Shown: positions 16,356 to 27,056, counted from the stretch's first letter. The stretch: 64,000 bases of DNA from Parashewanella spongiae (GCF_004358345.1 NZ_CP037952.1:3844001-3908000); one strand, 5' to 3'. Program-made: numbers and translations. The notes: a model not told the origin generated them from the letters alone.

Positions 16356-17579
16356 ATGTTTAATACCCAAAGCTATGACGTAGCCATTGTTGGTGGCGGC
16401 ATGGTCGGATTAGCTACCGCAATAGGATTAGCACAAGCTAATATCAATACAATTATCATTGATGCTGGTTCTGTTGAAGCCGTGAGTGGCGAGCCTAAAC
16501 TTAGAGTCAGCGCGATTAACAAAGCCAGCCAAACCCTTCTTGAGAATATTGGTGCATGGCAATATATCAACCAAGAACGATTGGGCGGGTATGACACTAT
16601 GGAAGTGTGGACAAAAGATGGTTTAGGCTCAATAAAATTTGATGCCAAGAGCCAGAACGAATCACTGCTAGGCAACATTATAGAAAACGATAATATCAGC
16701 AACTCACTAATTAAACGTGCAGCTGAACTCGAGCAACTTACTCACATTGAAAACGTAAAAGTGGCCAATATTGCTTTGGGTGATCGTGAAGCTTGGTTAA
16801 CCCTCGAGAATGGTGACAACCTCACTGCAGCGGTTGTAATAGCCGCTGATGGTGCGAACTCTTGGGTAAGACAGCAAAGTAAAATTCCACTCAGTTTTTG
16901 GGATTATGATCATCATGCTATTGTTGCAACCATAAAAACTGAAGTTCCACATCAACATTGTGCCAGACAAGTATTCTTAAGCAGCGGTCCTTTGGCTTTT
17001 TTACCATTAAACCAAGACAATTTGTGCTCTATTGTATGGTCAGTGTCCCCGCAAAAAGCAAAAACCTTATTAGCAATGGACGATAACGAATTTTCCAAAT
17101 CTCTTACAGCCGCTTTTGATTCAAGATTAGGTTTGTGTAGTGTTGAAAGTAAGCGTTTAAGCTTCCCATTAAAAATGCGTTATGCTCGACATTTTGCAAG
17201 ACAGCGATTGATCCTTGCTGGTGATGCGGCTCACACCATTCACCCCCTTGCAGGACAGGGGGTCAATTTAGGCTTTCTTGATTCAGCCAGTATCATTGAA
17301 ACTCTGTCTGAATTAAAGCTTCAAGGCAAAGACTTAGGTGAATATCAAAATCTCCGCCAACTTGAACGTTGGAGAAAAGCTGAAGCTATAGAAATGATAG
17401 CCGCCATGGAGTCGATAAAGCGTTTATTCAGTGGCGACAATATATTCAAAAAAGCCCTATGTGACTTTGGATTAAATTTTGTCGATAAGTTTGAAATACT
17501 GAAAACTGTATTCGCTAAACAAGCCTTAGGGCAAAAGGCTCGACTTCCTAAGCTGTGTAATACCAATTACAGTAATTAA
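16356..17579 (+). CDS. ubiI: FAD-dependent hydroxylase UbiI (VisC)
   Basis: About 407-aa UbiH/COQ6-family hydroxylase, the UbiI type by its place after ubiH. It carries DVAIVGGGMVGLATAIGLAQ at the N terminus, VIAADGANSWVRQQ in the middle and GDAAHTIHPLAGQGVNLGF near residue 290. It hydroxylates the ubiquinone ring precursor. The last native residues seem to be ARLPKLCN; the final TNYSN and the stop codon are written by the end of a MITE inserted at 17560, so the natural C terminus may be slightly changed. Confidence 0.9.
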   Translation: MFNTQSYDVAIVGGGMVGLATAIGLAQANINTIIIDAGSVEAVSGEPKLRVSAINKASQTLLENIGAWQYINQERLGGYDTMEVWTKDGLGSIKFDAKSQNESLLGNIIENDNISNSLIKRAAELEQLTHIENVKVANIALGDREAWLTLENGDNLTAAVVIAADGANSWVRQQSKIPLSFWDYDHHAIVATIKTEVPHQHCARQVFLSSGPLAFLPLNQDNLCSIVWSVSPQKAKTLLAMDDNEFSKSLTAAFDSRLGLCSVESKRLSFPLKMRYARHFARQRLILAGDAAHTIHPLAGQGVNLGFLDSASIIETLSELKLQGKDLGEYQNLRQLERWRKAEAIEMIAAMESIKRLFSGDNIFKKALCDFGLNFVDKFEILKTVFAKQALGQKARLPKLCNTNYSN

Positions 17580-17910
17580 CTTCCCACTCAGCAAGAGCTA
17601 ATGGATTTCAGTACAAGGCGCAAGTTTGAAGTACTATATACCCTAACGGCCGCCATACAAAGCTGGCGTTCAACGCACTTCGTGCTTTTGTCGGGATAAT
17701 TCAAAAACTTGTAACCTAGTAATGAAATCCTTTAGCCTTGCCCTTCGGGAGCTTGTATGTGTCCAAATTACTACGCAAAACTGTCTCAACGTAGCAATGT
17801 AATAACAACAGTTTTGTATGTCGGTAATAACTATGTCTTCATCAATTTCACTTGTACTTTGAACACATACATAGCTCTGAGCTGGGTATTTAATTACTGT
17901 AATTGGTATA
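17560..17910. repeat. MITE family with ATACCAATTACAG ends, copy A
   Basis: About 350-bp element with inverted ends ATACCAATTACAGTAATTAA. It overlaps the 3' end of ubiI and supplies its stop codon. Inner segments CACTCAGCAAGAG and TTGCCCTTCGGGAGCTTGTATG recur in copies at 27826, 29377 and 38078. No coding potential. Confidence 0.85.
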
Positions 17911-17922
17911 AACCATCTTCCA

Positions 17923-18150
17923 CCTAAATAAATAGGTTGGGAGCGTCCATATACGCAAAAAGTTACTGATAACAAAGCATGAATAGCAGCAAAGAGTGGT
18001 TACCAACATACAAAACTGTCGTTACTTCGTTTCTACTTGCAAAATTTATAACGCAGCTAGCGGTGATTTTGGCAAGTATATGTATGTTCAGGACTCTCCT
18101 GATGGATGAATTCGGGTTGCTTAATTTTGTATTTAACCGATTTATTTAGG
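17923..18150. repeat. MITE family with CCTAAATAAATCGG ends, copy A
   Basis: 228-bp element with inverted ends CCTAAATAAATAGGTTGGGA and CCTAAATAAATCGGTTAAAT (read inward from the right) and near-identical 5-bp flanks TTCCA / TTCTA. Related copies lie at 30641 and 56844 with exact 5-bp duplications. Confidence 0.85.
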
Positions 18151-18155
18151 TTCTA

Positions 18156-18547
18156 CTGAATACTAATCTATCAACCCCAATTGTTTGAGTGTACCTTGTT
18201 TCAACAATCACTCAAACAACAACCACACTCATAGCAACCTTCTAAACCGCCCACGCAACCGCGCAACAGCATTAACCTATAAAAATCAACATATTACACT
18301 TCATTGGAATTAAAACAACTCTATGCAAATAGTTTATTTTTAGTCTCTCTCAAAATTTACATCACATATCACCTTCAACCACTCCGATACCCTTGTTTTT
18401 ATTCACGGATTATAAAATCTAATCCATCACTCACAAAACTAAGAAAAATTTTGTATACAAAATGAAGGCGCAAGGTATAATTTCGCAGTTTTTTGCCAAT
18501 TGCTTCACAGAATTGGCATTTACCTCTAACTCCTGAAAGGGAAAATA
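18156..18547 (+). promoter_or_regulatory. Region upstream of gcvTHP
   Basis: About 390 bp before gcvT without a gene. It contains an inverted repeat TTGTTTGAGTG ... CACTCAAACAA (about 18180-18220) with a 17-nt loop and no T-tract, and AT-rich DNA that must hold the operon promoter. I looked for the tandem glycine riboswitch common before gcv genes and saw neither its conserved core nor paired aptamers. Confidence 0.45.
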
Positions 18548-19642
18548 ATGGCTAATAAAACTGTACTTTTTGACAAACACTTGGCTGCGAATGCCAAAAT
18601 GGTTGATTTTCACGGCTGGGAAATGCCGATCAACTATGGTTCACAAATCGAAGAGCATCATGCTGTTCGACAAGATGCCGGTATGTTTGACGTATCGCAT
18701 ATGACTGTTGTCGATATTATGGGTACTGATGCCAAGGATTTCTTGCGTATTCTATTGGCTAATGATGTTGCTAAACTCAATGTCACAGGTAAAGCATTAT
18801 ATGGCGGCATGTTAAATCATGAAGCTGGTATTATTGACGACTTGATCACATATTATTTGGACGAAACCCATTATCGTCTGGTTGTGAACTCAGCGACAAG
18901 AATTAAAGACTTAGCGTGGATAAATAAACAGGCGCAGTCATACCAAGTTGAGATCATAGAGCGCCCTGAACTTGCTATGGTTGCGGTACAAGGGCCTAAT
19001 GCTAAGCAAAAAGCAGCACAAGTGCTCAGTTCACAACAACAAAACGCTGTTGAAGGGATGAAACCATTTTTTGGCGTACAAGCCGATTCGTTATTTATTG
19101 CAACAACTGGTTATACAGGCGAAGCAGGGTATGAAATAATTGTCCCTAATGATAAAGCTGAATCACTGTGGCAAGCTTTGCTAGAAGCAGGGGTTCGACC
19201 ATGTGGACTTGGTGCACGTGATACCCTGCGATTAGAAGCTGGAATGAATCTTTACGGCTTAGATATGGACGAATCGGTAAACCCGCTTGCTGCAAATATG
19301 GGTTGGACAATTGGCTGGGAGCCACCAGAACGTAACTTTATTGGCCGAGAGGCTCTCACAGCCATTAAGGCAGATGGTACTACTAAAATGGTCGGTTTAG
19401 TCATGGAAACCAAAGGCGTTTTACGCCACGGTATGAACGTATTCTTTACTGATGCAGAAGGAAATGAGCACCAAGGTGAAATAACCAGTGGTACTTTCTC
19501 TCCTACTTTAGGTTTTTCGATTGCCATGGCGCGAGTACCTAAAGGCATCAGTGATACCGTGGAAGTTGAAATGCGTAAAAAACGGGTCGAAGTAAAGGTC
19601 GTAAAACCTTGTTTTGTTCGTAATGGAAAGCAAGCATTTTAA
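18548..19642 (+). CDS. gcvT: Aminomethyltransferase (glycine cleavage T protein)
   Basis: 364-aa T protein of the glycine cleavage system. It releases ammonia from the aminomethyl-lipoyl H protein and passes the methylene group to tetrahydrofolate in the cytoplasm. Recognisable segments are [17 protein letters not shown] near the N terminus, GMFDVSHM, the folate-site region [10 protein letters not shown] around residue 192, [13 protein letters not shown] and [18 protein letters not shown] near the C terminus. Length is normal. The start follows TGAAAGGGAAAATA, a good ribosome binding site. It is first in the gcvT-gcvH-gcvP operon. Confidence 0.97.
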   Translation: MANKTVLFDKHLAANAKMVDFHGWEMPINYGSQIEEHHAVRQDAGMFDVSHMTVVDIMGTDAKDFLRILLANDVAKLNVTGKALYGGMLNHEAGIIDDLITYYLDETHYRLVVNSATRIKDLAWINKQAQSYQVEIIERPELAMVAVQGPNAKQKAAQVLSSQQQNAVEGMKPFFGVQADSLFIATTGYTGEAGYEIIVPNDKAESLWQALLEAGVRPCGLGARDTLRLEAGMNLYGLDMDESVNPLAANMGWTIGWEPPERNFIGREALTAIKADGTTKMVGLVMETKGVLRHGMNVFFTDAEGNEHQGEITSGTFSPTLGFSIAMARVPKGISDTVEVEMRKKRVEVKVVKPCFVRNGKQAF

Positions 19643-19698
19643 CTCACAATTTTAAACAGATTTCAGATTTAAAGATAACGCAACAAGGAATTACAATA

Positions 19699-20088
19699 AT
19701 GAGCAATCTACCTACTGAACTAAAATATGCCACTTCTCACGAGTGGGTTCGTAAAGAAAGCGATGGTAGCTACACTGTTGGTATCAGTGACCACGCTCAA
19801 GAATTGCTGGGCGATATGGTATTTGTTGAATTGCCTGATGTTGGTGACACCTTATCTGCAGGCGAAGATTGTGCTGTAGCTGAGTCAGTTAAGGCGGCTT
19901 CAGACATTTATTCTCCTCTTTCTGGCGATGTTGTCGCTATTAACGAAGAATTAGAAGACTCACCAGAAAATGTAAACAACGCTGCATTTGCTGAAGGCTG
20001 GTTATTCCGTATTATGCCTTCTGATGAGTCTGAACTAGACAACTTATTAGATGCTGAAGGCTATCAAGCCATCATCGACGAAGCGTAA
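19699..20088 (+). CDS. gcvH: Glycine cleavage system H protein
   Basis: 129-aa lipoyl carrier protein that shuttles the aminomethyl group between the P, T and L proteins. The lipoylated lysine is in [15 protein letters not shown] (about residue 65). The N-terminal [20 protein letters not shown] and C-terminal [11 protein letters not shown]-like region (here [13 protein letters not shown]) are typical. It lies 56 bp after gcvT with AAGGAATTACAATA upstream of the start. Confidence 0.97.
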   Translation: MSNLPTELKYATSHEWVRKESDGSYTVGISDHAQELLGDMVFVELPDVGDTLSAGEDCAVAESVKAASDIYSPLSGDVVAINEELEDSPENVNNAAFAEGWLFRIMPSDESELDNLLDAEGYQAIIDEA

Positions 20089-20100
20089 CTCGTCTGTTGA

Positions 20101-20128
20101 AACAAAGCCCCTACATTGGGGCTTTGTT
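20101..20128 (+). terminator. Hairpin between gcvH and gcvP
   Basis: Perfect 11-bp stem AACAAAGCCCC-tacatt-GGGGCTTTGTT followed by only a short T-rich stretch. It sits inside the operon and could act as a partial terminator that sets the gcvP level, or as an RNA-stabilising end for gcvTH. Confidence 0.7.
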
Positions 20129-20160
20129 TGTATTTAGTCCAAAATTATTCTGAGTTAATC

Positions 20161-23049
20161 ATGACCAAACAAACCCTTACCCAGCTTGAGCAACACGAAT
20201 TATTTCTCACTCGTCATATTGGGCCCGACGAAGTTCAACAACAAGCCATGCTTAATGTTGTTGGCGCTGAATCTATCGATGATTTAATCGGACAAATTGT
20301 TCCTGAGTCAATTCGTCTAGATCGCGAGTTAACCGTTGGGCGCCCAAACAATGAATCTGAAGGCCTTGATTACATTCGTAATGTTGCCAACAAAAACCAA
20401 GTATTTAAAAGTTATATCGGTATGGGTTACTACCCTACTCTAGTGCCTAATGTCGTACTGCGTAACGTGTTAGAAAATCCTGGTTGGTATACTGCTTATA
20501 CACCATATCAACCTGAAATTGCCCAAGGCCGTCTGGAAGCAATTATCAATTTCCAGCAAATGTCGATGGATCTTACGGGACTTGACTTAGCATCAGCATC
20601 CTTACTTGATGAAGCAACTGCTGCCGCTGAAGCAATGGCACTGGCTAAACGGGTATCCAAAGCTAAAAAAGCCAACATATTTTTTGTTGCTAATGACTTA
20701 TTCCCTCAAACATTAGACGTAATAAAAACACGTGCTGAATGTTTTGGGTTTGATGTTGTAGTCGGTCCAGCACACGAAGCCGTCAACTACGAGCTTTTTG
20801 GTGCGCTGTTCCAGTACACCAACCGCGAAGGCCAAATTCACGATTACACCGAACTATTTACAGAGCTAAAAGCTAAAAAAGCGGTAATTTCAGTTGCTGC
20901 TGACATCATGTCCTTGGTACTGCTTAAATCTCCTGGTGAAATGGGCGCTGATGTTGTTTTTGGTAACGCGCAACGTTTTGGTGTACCTATGGGATACGGT
21001 GGTCCTCATGCGAGCTTTTTTGTAACCAAAGACACACATAAGCGTTCAATGCCTGGCCGCATTATTGGTGTATCACAGGATACTCGCGGCAACCGCGCCC
21101 TACGCATGGCAATGCAAACTCGTGAGCAACATATCCGCCGTGAAAAAGCCAATTCTAATATTTGTACGGCTCAAGTATTACTGGCAAATATGGCATCTTT
21201 TTATGCTGTATTCCATGGCCCACAAGGTCTAAAAACCATTGCAAATCGCATTAACCGTTTCACTGATATCTTAGCGTTAGGCTTAGCATCGAAAGGTTTA
21301 AATCCAGTTAACAGCGCTTGGTTTGACACATTGACGTTTGAAAGCACAAACCTAGTTGCCATTAAAACACGTGCTGCAGCGGCTAAACTTAATTTACGTA
21401 TTGATAGTGACCTACGTTTTGGTGTTAGCCTAGATGAAACAACAACACGTGAAGATATTGCACAGTTGTTTGATGTGATATTGGGCGAAGATCATGGCTT
21501 AGATGTCACTATAATTGATGAGCAAGTTCTCGCAGCAACGGAATCATCCATTCCTGCCAGCTTGCAACGTCAAAATGCCATTTTGACGCACCCTACATTT
21601 AACCGCTACCAAAGCGAAACTGAAATGATGCGTTATATCAAACGCCTTGAAAACAAAGATCTTGCATTGAACCATTCGATGATTTCTTTGGGCTCATGCA
21701 CCATGAAGCTAAATGCGGTTGCCGAAATGTTACCGATCAGCTGGCCAGAGTTTGCCAACATGCACCCGTTCTGCCCACTTGAACAAGCCGAAGGTTACAC
21801 TCAGCTTATCAACGAATTGTCTGATTGGTTAGTTGACATTACAGGTTACGATGCAATTTGTATGCAACCTAACTCAGGCGCTCAAGGTGAATATGCGGGT
21901 TTGTTAGCAATTCAGAAGTATCATGCTTCACGTGGTGATGGGCATCGTAATGTGTGTTTGATCCCACAATCAGCCCACGGCACTAACCCAGCTTCAGCAC
22001 AACTTGCAGGAATGAAAGTTGTCGTAACGGCTTGTGATGCACAAGGTAACATCGACCTCGACGACCTACGTACTAAAGCGCAAGAAGTGGCTGAACACCT
22101 TTCTTGCATCATGATCACTTACCCATCTACTCATGGTGTATACGAGGAAACAGTCCAAGAGATTTGTGAAATCATCCACCAGTATGGCGGCCAAGTTTAT
22201 CTTGATGGCGCGAATATGAATGCACAGGTTGGTATTACTTCTCCTGGTTTCATTGGGGCTGATGTTTCGCATTTGAATCTGCACAAAACCTTCGCGATTC
22301 CTCATGGTGGCGGAGGCCCAGGTATGGGACCTATCGGTATTAAAGCTCATTTAGCTCCGTTTGTTGCAGGACATACTATCATCAAACCAGGACTTGAAAG
22401 TGACAATAATGGCGCTGTATCGGCGGCACCTTATGGTAGCGCTGGCATATTGCCAATTTCATACATGTACATTCGCCTTTTGGGTAGTAAAGGGCTTAAA
22501 CAGTCAACGCAAATGGCGATGCTTAATGCGAATTATGTAACCAAAAAGCTTTCAGAGCATTACCCATTATTATTTAGTGGTCGTAATAATCGAGTAGCCC
22601 ATGAATGTATTCTGGATCTACGTCCGCTTAAAGAAACGTCTGGTGTCACCGAAATGGATATCGCTAAACGTTTAAACGACTACGGATTCCACGCACCAAC
22701 CATGAGCTTCCCTGTTGCTGGAACGCTGATGATTGAGCCTACTGAGTCAGAGTCAAAAGTCGAGCTGGATCGTTTCATCGAAGCAATGATTGCTATTCGT
22801 GAAGAAGTAAGAAAAGTAGAAGCAGGTTTATGGCCAGCCGATAACAACCCGCTTCATAACGCTCCGCATACTTTAGCTGACATTATGGATCCAGAATTTG
22901 ATTCTCGCCCATATTCACGTGAACTCGCCGTTTTCCCGACAGCCGTAACTAAAGCAAATAAATTTTGGCCAACAGTTAACCGCATTGATGACGTTTTTGG
23001 TGACAGAAACTTATTCTGCGCATGTGTGCCGATGGAAGATTACGAATAA
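20161..23049 (+). CDS. gcvP: Glycine dehydrogenase (decarboxylating), P protein
   Basis: 962-aa PLP enzyme that decarboxylates glycine and loads the aminomethyl group on H protein. The two homologous halves are fused, as in E. coli. The pyridoxal-phosphate lysine is in [17 protein letters not shown] (about residue 710); other family blocks are RHIGPDE at the N terminus, [18 protein letters not shown] and [13 protein letters not shown]. The start at 20161 ([15 protein letters not shown]) is chosen over an upstream ATG at 20116 because the latter lies within the hairpin. It ends the gcv operon. Confidence 0.96.
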   Translation: MTKQTLTQLEQHELFLTRHIGPDEVQQQAMLNVVGAESIDDLIGQIVPESIRLDRELTVGRPNNESEGLDYIRNVANKNQVFKSYIGMGYYPTLVPNVVLRNVLENPGWYTAYTPYQPEIAQGRLEAIINFQQMSMDLTGLDLASASLLDEATAAAEAMALAKRVSKAKKANIFFVANDLFPQTLDVIKTRAECFGFDVVVGPAHEAVNYELFGALFQYTNREGQIHDYTELFTELKAKKAVISVAADIMSLVLLKSPGEMGADVVFGNAQRFGVPMGYGGPHASFFVTKDTHKRSMPGRIIGVSQDTRGNRALRMAMQTREQHIRREKANSNICTAQVLLANMASFYAVFHGPQGLKTIANRINRFTDILALGLASKGLNPVNSAWFDTLTFESTNLVAIKTRAAAAKLNLRIDSDLRFGVSLDETTTREDIAQLFDVILGEDHGLDVTIIDEQVLAATESSIPASLQRQNAILTHPTFNRYQSETEMMRYIKRLENKDLALNHSMISLGSCTMKLNAVAEMLPISWPEFANMHPFCPLEQAEGYTQLINELSDWLVDITGYDAICMQPNSGAQGEYAGLLAIQKYHASRGDGHRNVCLIPQSAHGTNPASAQLAGMKVVVTACDAQGNIDLDDLRTKAQEVAEHLSCIMITYPSTHGVYEETVQEICEIIHQYGGQVYLDGANMNAQVGITSPGFIGADVSHLNLHKTFAIPHGGGGPGMGPIGIKAHLAPFVAGHTIIKPGLESDNNGAVSAAPYGSAGILPISYMYIRLLGSKGLKQSTQMAMLNANYVTKKLSEHYPLLFSGRNNRVAHECILDLRPLKETSGVTEMDIAKRLNDYGFHAPTMSFPVAGTLMIEPTESESKVELDRFIEAMIAIREEVRKVEAGLWPADNNPLHNAPHTLADIMDPEFDSRPYSRELAVFPTAVTKANKFWPTVNRIDDVFGDRNLFCACVPMEDYE

Positions 23050-23152
23050 CCACATTTGTGTTTGATCAATACAATTGAAGTTGGAAACCGAACAAATGTA
23101 GTTAGAAACTGCAATTAAAGTTGGAAACTTCTGCTTCAGTCGTAAAAATGAT

Positions 23153-23181
23153 AAAGGTGAGCAATTTAGCTCACCTTTTTT
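23153..23181 (+). terminator. Rho-independent terminator after gcvP
   Basis: Ten-bp stem AAAGGTGAGC-aattta-GCTCACCTTT followed by TTT. It lies about 100 bp after the gcvP stop. Between them three AGTTGGAAAC-like repeats occur at 23079, 23100 and 23119. Confidence 0.9.
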
Positions 23182-23240
23182 ATATGTTAAAAATATTAGG
23201 TAAGGTAATATTATTTACAAATAAATAATAAGCGTAAATT

Positions 23241-23405
23241 GTGAATACTTTTTTTACTTGGCTCGGACAAGCTGACTTAACCAACATGCAGCAAGATAAG
23301 AATGCTTCTATTTCGTCGATAGCCACTAAGAGTGAACAGCACTTCGACAAAATAGTTATTCTTGCCAATACGTGGGATGAACAATGGCACTTATATGAAA
23401 ATTGG
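23241..23405 (+). pseudogene. N-terminal fragment of an unidentified protein
   Basis: A frame starting MNTFFTWLGQADLTNMQQ runs for 55 residues (through HFDKIVILANTWDEQWHLYENW) and is then cut by the IS at 23406. The alternation of a short strand-like segment at the start and a second one at KIVILAN suggests the beginning of a Rossmann-like, possibly CARF-type regulatory domain, but that is only a guess. No strong ribosome binding site is seen. It is the only non-mobile coding remnant between gcvP and the cytochrome genes. Confidence 0.45.
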
Positions 23406-24969
23406 GGAACCCATCAGATACGGGTAACAAATAAATGAGAAAATCTGAGGAGAAAAACGTTATTTATTGAGATAATAAGCCGACTAAAACTATTCTCAAA
23501 ATAAAATGCCGATACTCGACCGAACACCGCTTAACTCCTCAGACAAATTCGATCTTCTCTTAAAAACTATCGCTTGCCAAGTGCATGGTGCAGTTTCTTC
23601 TCTTTCTGATGAATTTAATGTTTCTCGTAAAGCCGTTTACTCCGCTAAATATGCGGCTCAATCGGCACTAAAGTGCCTTGTTACTACCAACGACGAATCT
23701 GATGTCATTACATCTGTAAATGTTGACGTACCACATCTTCGCCGTTCTATTGTGGCTTTATCAATCACAGCACCTAACTCTATTCGAGCAATTGAAGAAC
23801 AAATCCCACTCATTTATCCAGGCTGTAAAGTCAGTTACGGTTACATTCAAGGCGTTATCGTTGAAGCTCAAGAGCAGGCTGAGTTATTTAACGAAAAAGT
23901 GTCGCTATCAGCCATAAAGAGTGTGGCCATCGATGAGATGTTCAGCCAAGGTGACCCCGTACTTGCTGGGATAGATCTCGAAAGTGGTTATTTATTTTCA
24001 CTCTCTCACGAACAAAAGCGTGACGGTGAAACTTGGGCACGAGTTTTAGGTGAAGCTAAATCACAAGGATTATCACCTCAGCACGTCGTTAAAGATGGAG
24101 CAAAAGGAATAGCGAAAGGCGTTAGCATGAGCTTTGAACATGCAGAGCAACGTGATGATGCTTTCCATGCGTTGTATATCGTAGGTAAGGCGCTGAGAAA
24201 GGTTGAACGTCGGGCGTACTACTACATTGATAAAGAGGCTAGTTTGGAAAAAAGATTGCGTAAAGATGTATTCGATACAGAGAAAAAGCAGCAGGCAATG
24301 GTTGATTTATTAGGCGTGCAAGCGAAATGTGAGCAAGCGATTGAGCAATATGAAAGTGGAACGAAAAGCAGAAATCATCTCCACCAAGCTTTGACCAGTA
24401 TTTCCATGAAAACGGGTAGCCTCATGACGAAAAAACAGGCTGAAGCCTTGCTAACGAAGGCTGTTGATGGCTTAAAAAATACTGAGCATAAAGATGGCAT
24501 CACCGCTGCTAGATACATAAAAAATCGTTTGAAAGGACTGACATTAGCAACTCAAGCACTTCACGAAAAGTTACTGAAACTTGGCGAACTTTATCCTCAA
24601 GAATGCGTTGAAGTGGCTTGTCGCTTCTCTGAACGAAAGCGCCAATTACGAAAAGCTAAACCTTGGAAAATAGCGCGGTATCAGAAAGAATTAGTTGGCA
24701 GTTATCAGTGGTTGCGACTCCGTTTAGGCAAGAGTGCCAGCGAACTTATGCTGCAAGTGGAAGCGTTGCATCAAACTCGCCACAGAGCATCAAGTGCCAT
24801 TGAAGGGTTTAATGCCACTCTACGGTCTTACCTTTATGTCCGTAAAGGAGTCAATCAAGGTTTCCTCGAGTTATTTAAAGCTTGGTACAACCTTCGCTCA
24901 AGACGCTGGGGGAAACATAAAGGAACTTCATCGTATCAGAATATCACAGGGAAAAAAGTTGATGACTGG
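23406..24969 (+). mobile_element. Unclassified (ISNCY-like) IS, copy 2, right end lost
   Basis: Identical to copy 1 (8307) from GGAACCCATCAG through the transposase codons for DDW, where it joins an IS701-like fragment. The right end with its inverted repeat is missing. It is in the same orientation as copy 1. Confidence 0.85.
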
Positions 24970-25002
24970 CCACAAGGATTTTATCATGGCGTGCAAATCT
25001 AA
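23506..25002 (+). pseudogene. Truncated ISNCY-like transposase fused to IS701-like sequence
   Basis: The first 493 residues equal those of the intact transposase at 8407. After the junction at 24970 the frame continues PQGFYHGVQI out of frame in IS701-like DNA and stops. Only the last 8-9 native residues are missing, but the right terminal repeat is gone, so the copy cannot move on its own although its protein might still act on copy 1. Confidence 0.8.
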
Positions 25003-25483
25003 TCGTCTTGTTTCTTTGAGTGAAGATGATAAGAAGCATAAGAAATCACAACGGGTTGATACACTTGAGTTTCAAGAAGGGCAGTCTGTCAAAGTTTGGA
25101 TATCTGGGGTAGATTTTGAGTTACAGTTATCCAAGAAAGTCTTTAAAAACAAAGATGGAAGTACAGGCGAGCTTTACTTGTTATGCAGTGATTTAAGTTG
25201 TGATGATGAGTTCATCCAAGCGGTCTATCAAAAACGATGGAACGTTGAACTCTTCCATAAAAACCTGAAGTCAAATGCGGCAATTACCCGTTCTCCAGCA
25301 CATACAGTTAAAACACAAAGTAATCATCAATTTTTATCAATTTATAGTGCATTTAGGCTTGAAACCTTAGCTTTAAAACTGAAAATGAATAAATTTCAAC
25401 TGAGGGCGAAACTGTATATAAAAGCATTAAAAACAGCCTTTACAGAACTTCAAACTCTAAAAGCTGTTAGTGCGTAACATGAG
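24970..25483 (+). pseudogene. IS701-like transposase, C-terminal fragment with right IS end
   Basis: Encodes HKDFIMACKSNRLVSLSEDD to the end LQTLKAVSA, equal to the C-terminal 165 residues of the intact copy at 38989-40053, and then carries the terminal repeat GTGCGTAACATGAG (25470-25483). The 5' half is lost at the fusion with the ISNCY-like copy. There is about 2 bp of shared sequence at the junction, pointing to a deletion by illegitimate recombination. Confidence 0.85.
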
Positions 25484-25585
25484 TAAATAATAACGTTGCT
25501 GTCTCTGGTTTATGGCCATGTAATCGCTTGGCTGCGTATACGTTGAGACAAATCCCGCAACAGAATAAAGCGCTTCGTGGCGCTC
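25484..25585. repeat. About 105-bp repeat, copy B
   Basis: Second copy of the segment at 5497-5605 (TAAATAATAACGTTGCTG to CGCTCC). It follows an IS701-like end here, whereas copy A follows the group II intron. Confidence 0.75.
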
Positions 25586-26012
25586 CCTAGAAACATCAGT
25601 TGACTGCATTATCAAGCGTAGAAGAAATGACTGATAGTAAGGCGTAGCTTGCAGCAAGTAGTTATTCTACTTGCAAAAGTTACAACGCAGATAGCAGTCA
25701 TTTTAGCAAGCTTGTGAGCGTAGAGCATTTCACTCATTGGATGAAAAACATAATAATAAAATCATCGTATTGCTCAAACAGTTACTCGTATACTCAGCGT
25801 TCAACTGATGTTTTACCGTGAAAATAGCCGCTAACACCTACTCCCAAGCCTGTTAGTGAAAGCATAAAAGCTAAAAATCACTTCGCCTTTAGCTTTAGGT
25901 TGGAAATAATCTTCAAATCTCAGCGAATACAATTTTCATTGTGTAGGGTGATAGAAAAAATAGTAGTCAAAGTAAACGCATATGACATCCATGCCTATCA
26001 TGAACGTTTAGG
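25586..26012. repeat. MITE with AACATCAGTTGA ends, copy B, with nested 191-bp element
   Basis: Reverse-oriented relative of the MITE at 5606. Near its right end a 191-bp element (25816-26006) is inserted between TTTA duplications (25812-25815 and 26007-26010). Removing it gives GATGTTTTAGGTTTAAG, exactly the right edge of copy C at 42380. The nested element starts CCGTGAAAATAGCC and ends ATCATGAACG; a 189-bp relative lies at 30871. Confidence 0.85.
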
Positions 26013-26104
26013 TTTAAGCTTTTCTATAAAAGTCACTGGATACCAGCCTTTGCTGGTATGAAAAAAAAATTTAAAATATTGATTGGTACTTTCTAAATCG
26101 CTAG

Positions 26105-26463
26105 TTCCCTTAGATGGCTAAGCATCACTGCTCACGCCTTGAACAGATAAATGCTCAAATAGCACAAAATTTAATTCTGAAAGATCAACAGACCATAGGG
26201 GCTGTTGATCTTTCGTGATTATTTTTTCAGCGATAAATTGGTCGTTTTATACAAGACAGAGCTTGTGCGGTTTGGTATTCCAAATAAGCAAGCGATAACG
26301 CAGTAGAAATGACCAATTTACGCTGTCTTAGATGCTTTTGAGCGTTCACTGTTCTGTGTTGTAACCCGTTTTTACTTAGATAACTAAGCTTCACTGCTTA
26401 CGCCTTGAATAGATAAACGCTCAAATAGCACAAAATTTAATCCTGAAAGATAAGCAGCCCCTA
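26105..26463. repeat. MITE family with AGGGTCTGTTGATC ends: one partial and one full copy
   Basis: 26105-26195 is the right-hand third of the element (ends CTGAAAGATCAACAGACC); 26197-26463 is a whole copy with ends AGGGGCTGTTGATCTTTC and, inward from the right, TAGGGGCTGCTTATCTTTC. Before it, 26040-26059 holds a separate hairpin ATACCAG-cctttg-CTGGTAT. Full copies also lie at 31884 and 49399. Confidence 0.8.
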
Positions 26464-26566
26464 ATACCCTTTAAAAATTTAACATTTTATTTCAAGTTCC
26501 CCTCTTCATTAACGAGTAGTTTCAGGTACAATTCTTCAATATTTTTTGAAATAGAAGCCACAAGTT

Positions 26567-27022
26567 ATGTTTAAAAAGTTTATTATGTCAGCTCTGCTGA
26601 GCACCGCTATCACCACTCCCGCTCTCTCACATAGCTTTGATGGTGTAGAAGATGCAATCCAGTATCGGAAAGCGGCCTTTGGACTCATGGCTCATAATTT
26701 TGGTGAGATGGCTGCAATGCTGAAAGGCAAAAAGCCAATGGATAAAGTAATATTTGCACAAAGAGCCAACAACGTTGCCGCACTTGCTCAGTTACCCCAC
26801 GAAGGATTTATTGAAGGTTCTGATAAAGGTGAAACAGACGTACTAGCAAAAATCTGGAAAAACAAAAGCGATTTTGATGACAAAATGAAAGCGCTTCAAA
26901 TAAGCGCTAATCAGCTTGCAAAAGTTTCTCAATTAGATGATATAAAAGCCATTAAAAAAGCCTTTGGTGCTACGGGTAAGAATTGTAAAAGTTGTCACAA
27001 AAGTTACAAGCAAAGAAATTAA
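26567..27022 (+). CDS. cycP: Cytochrome c'
   Basis: 151-aa periplasmic monohaem cytochrome of the c' type. A signal peptide (KKFIMSALLSTAITTPALS) is cleaved after ALS around residue 22. Four helices follow, starting VEDAIQYRKAAFGLMAHNF, with the haem-binding CKSCHKSYK near the C terminus, as in all cytochromes c'. Such proteins bind nitric oxide and protect against nitrosative stress. A cytochrome b561-like gene lies convergently downstream, a partner often found with cytochrome c'. Confidence 0.92.
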   Translation: MFKKFIMSALLSTAITTPALSHSFDGVEDAIQYRKAAFGLMAHNFGEMAAMLKGKKPMDKVIFAQRANNVAALAQLPHEGFIEGSDKGETDVLAKIWKNKSDFDDKMKALQISANQLAKVSQLDDIKAIKKAFGATGKNCKSCHKSYKQRN

Positions 27023-27056
27023 TAACAATTTATCAACGTAATTAACCTATCAAATT

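Noticed and set aside
18156-18547. Glycine riboswitch upstream of gcvT
   Set aside because: No conserved aptamer core or tandem arrangement could be found by eye; the only structure is a long-loop inverted repeat.
20116-20160. gcvP start at 20116
   Set aside because: This ATG lies inside the hairpin between gcvH and gcvP and adds residues unlike the family; the start at 20161 gives the standard N terminus.
22066-22350. Minus-strand ORFs within gcvP
   Set aside because: Antisense shadows of a highly conserved gene, without ribosome binding sites.
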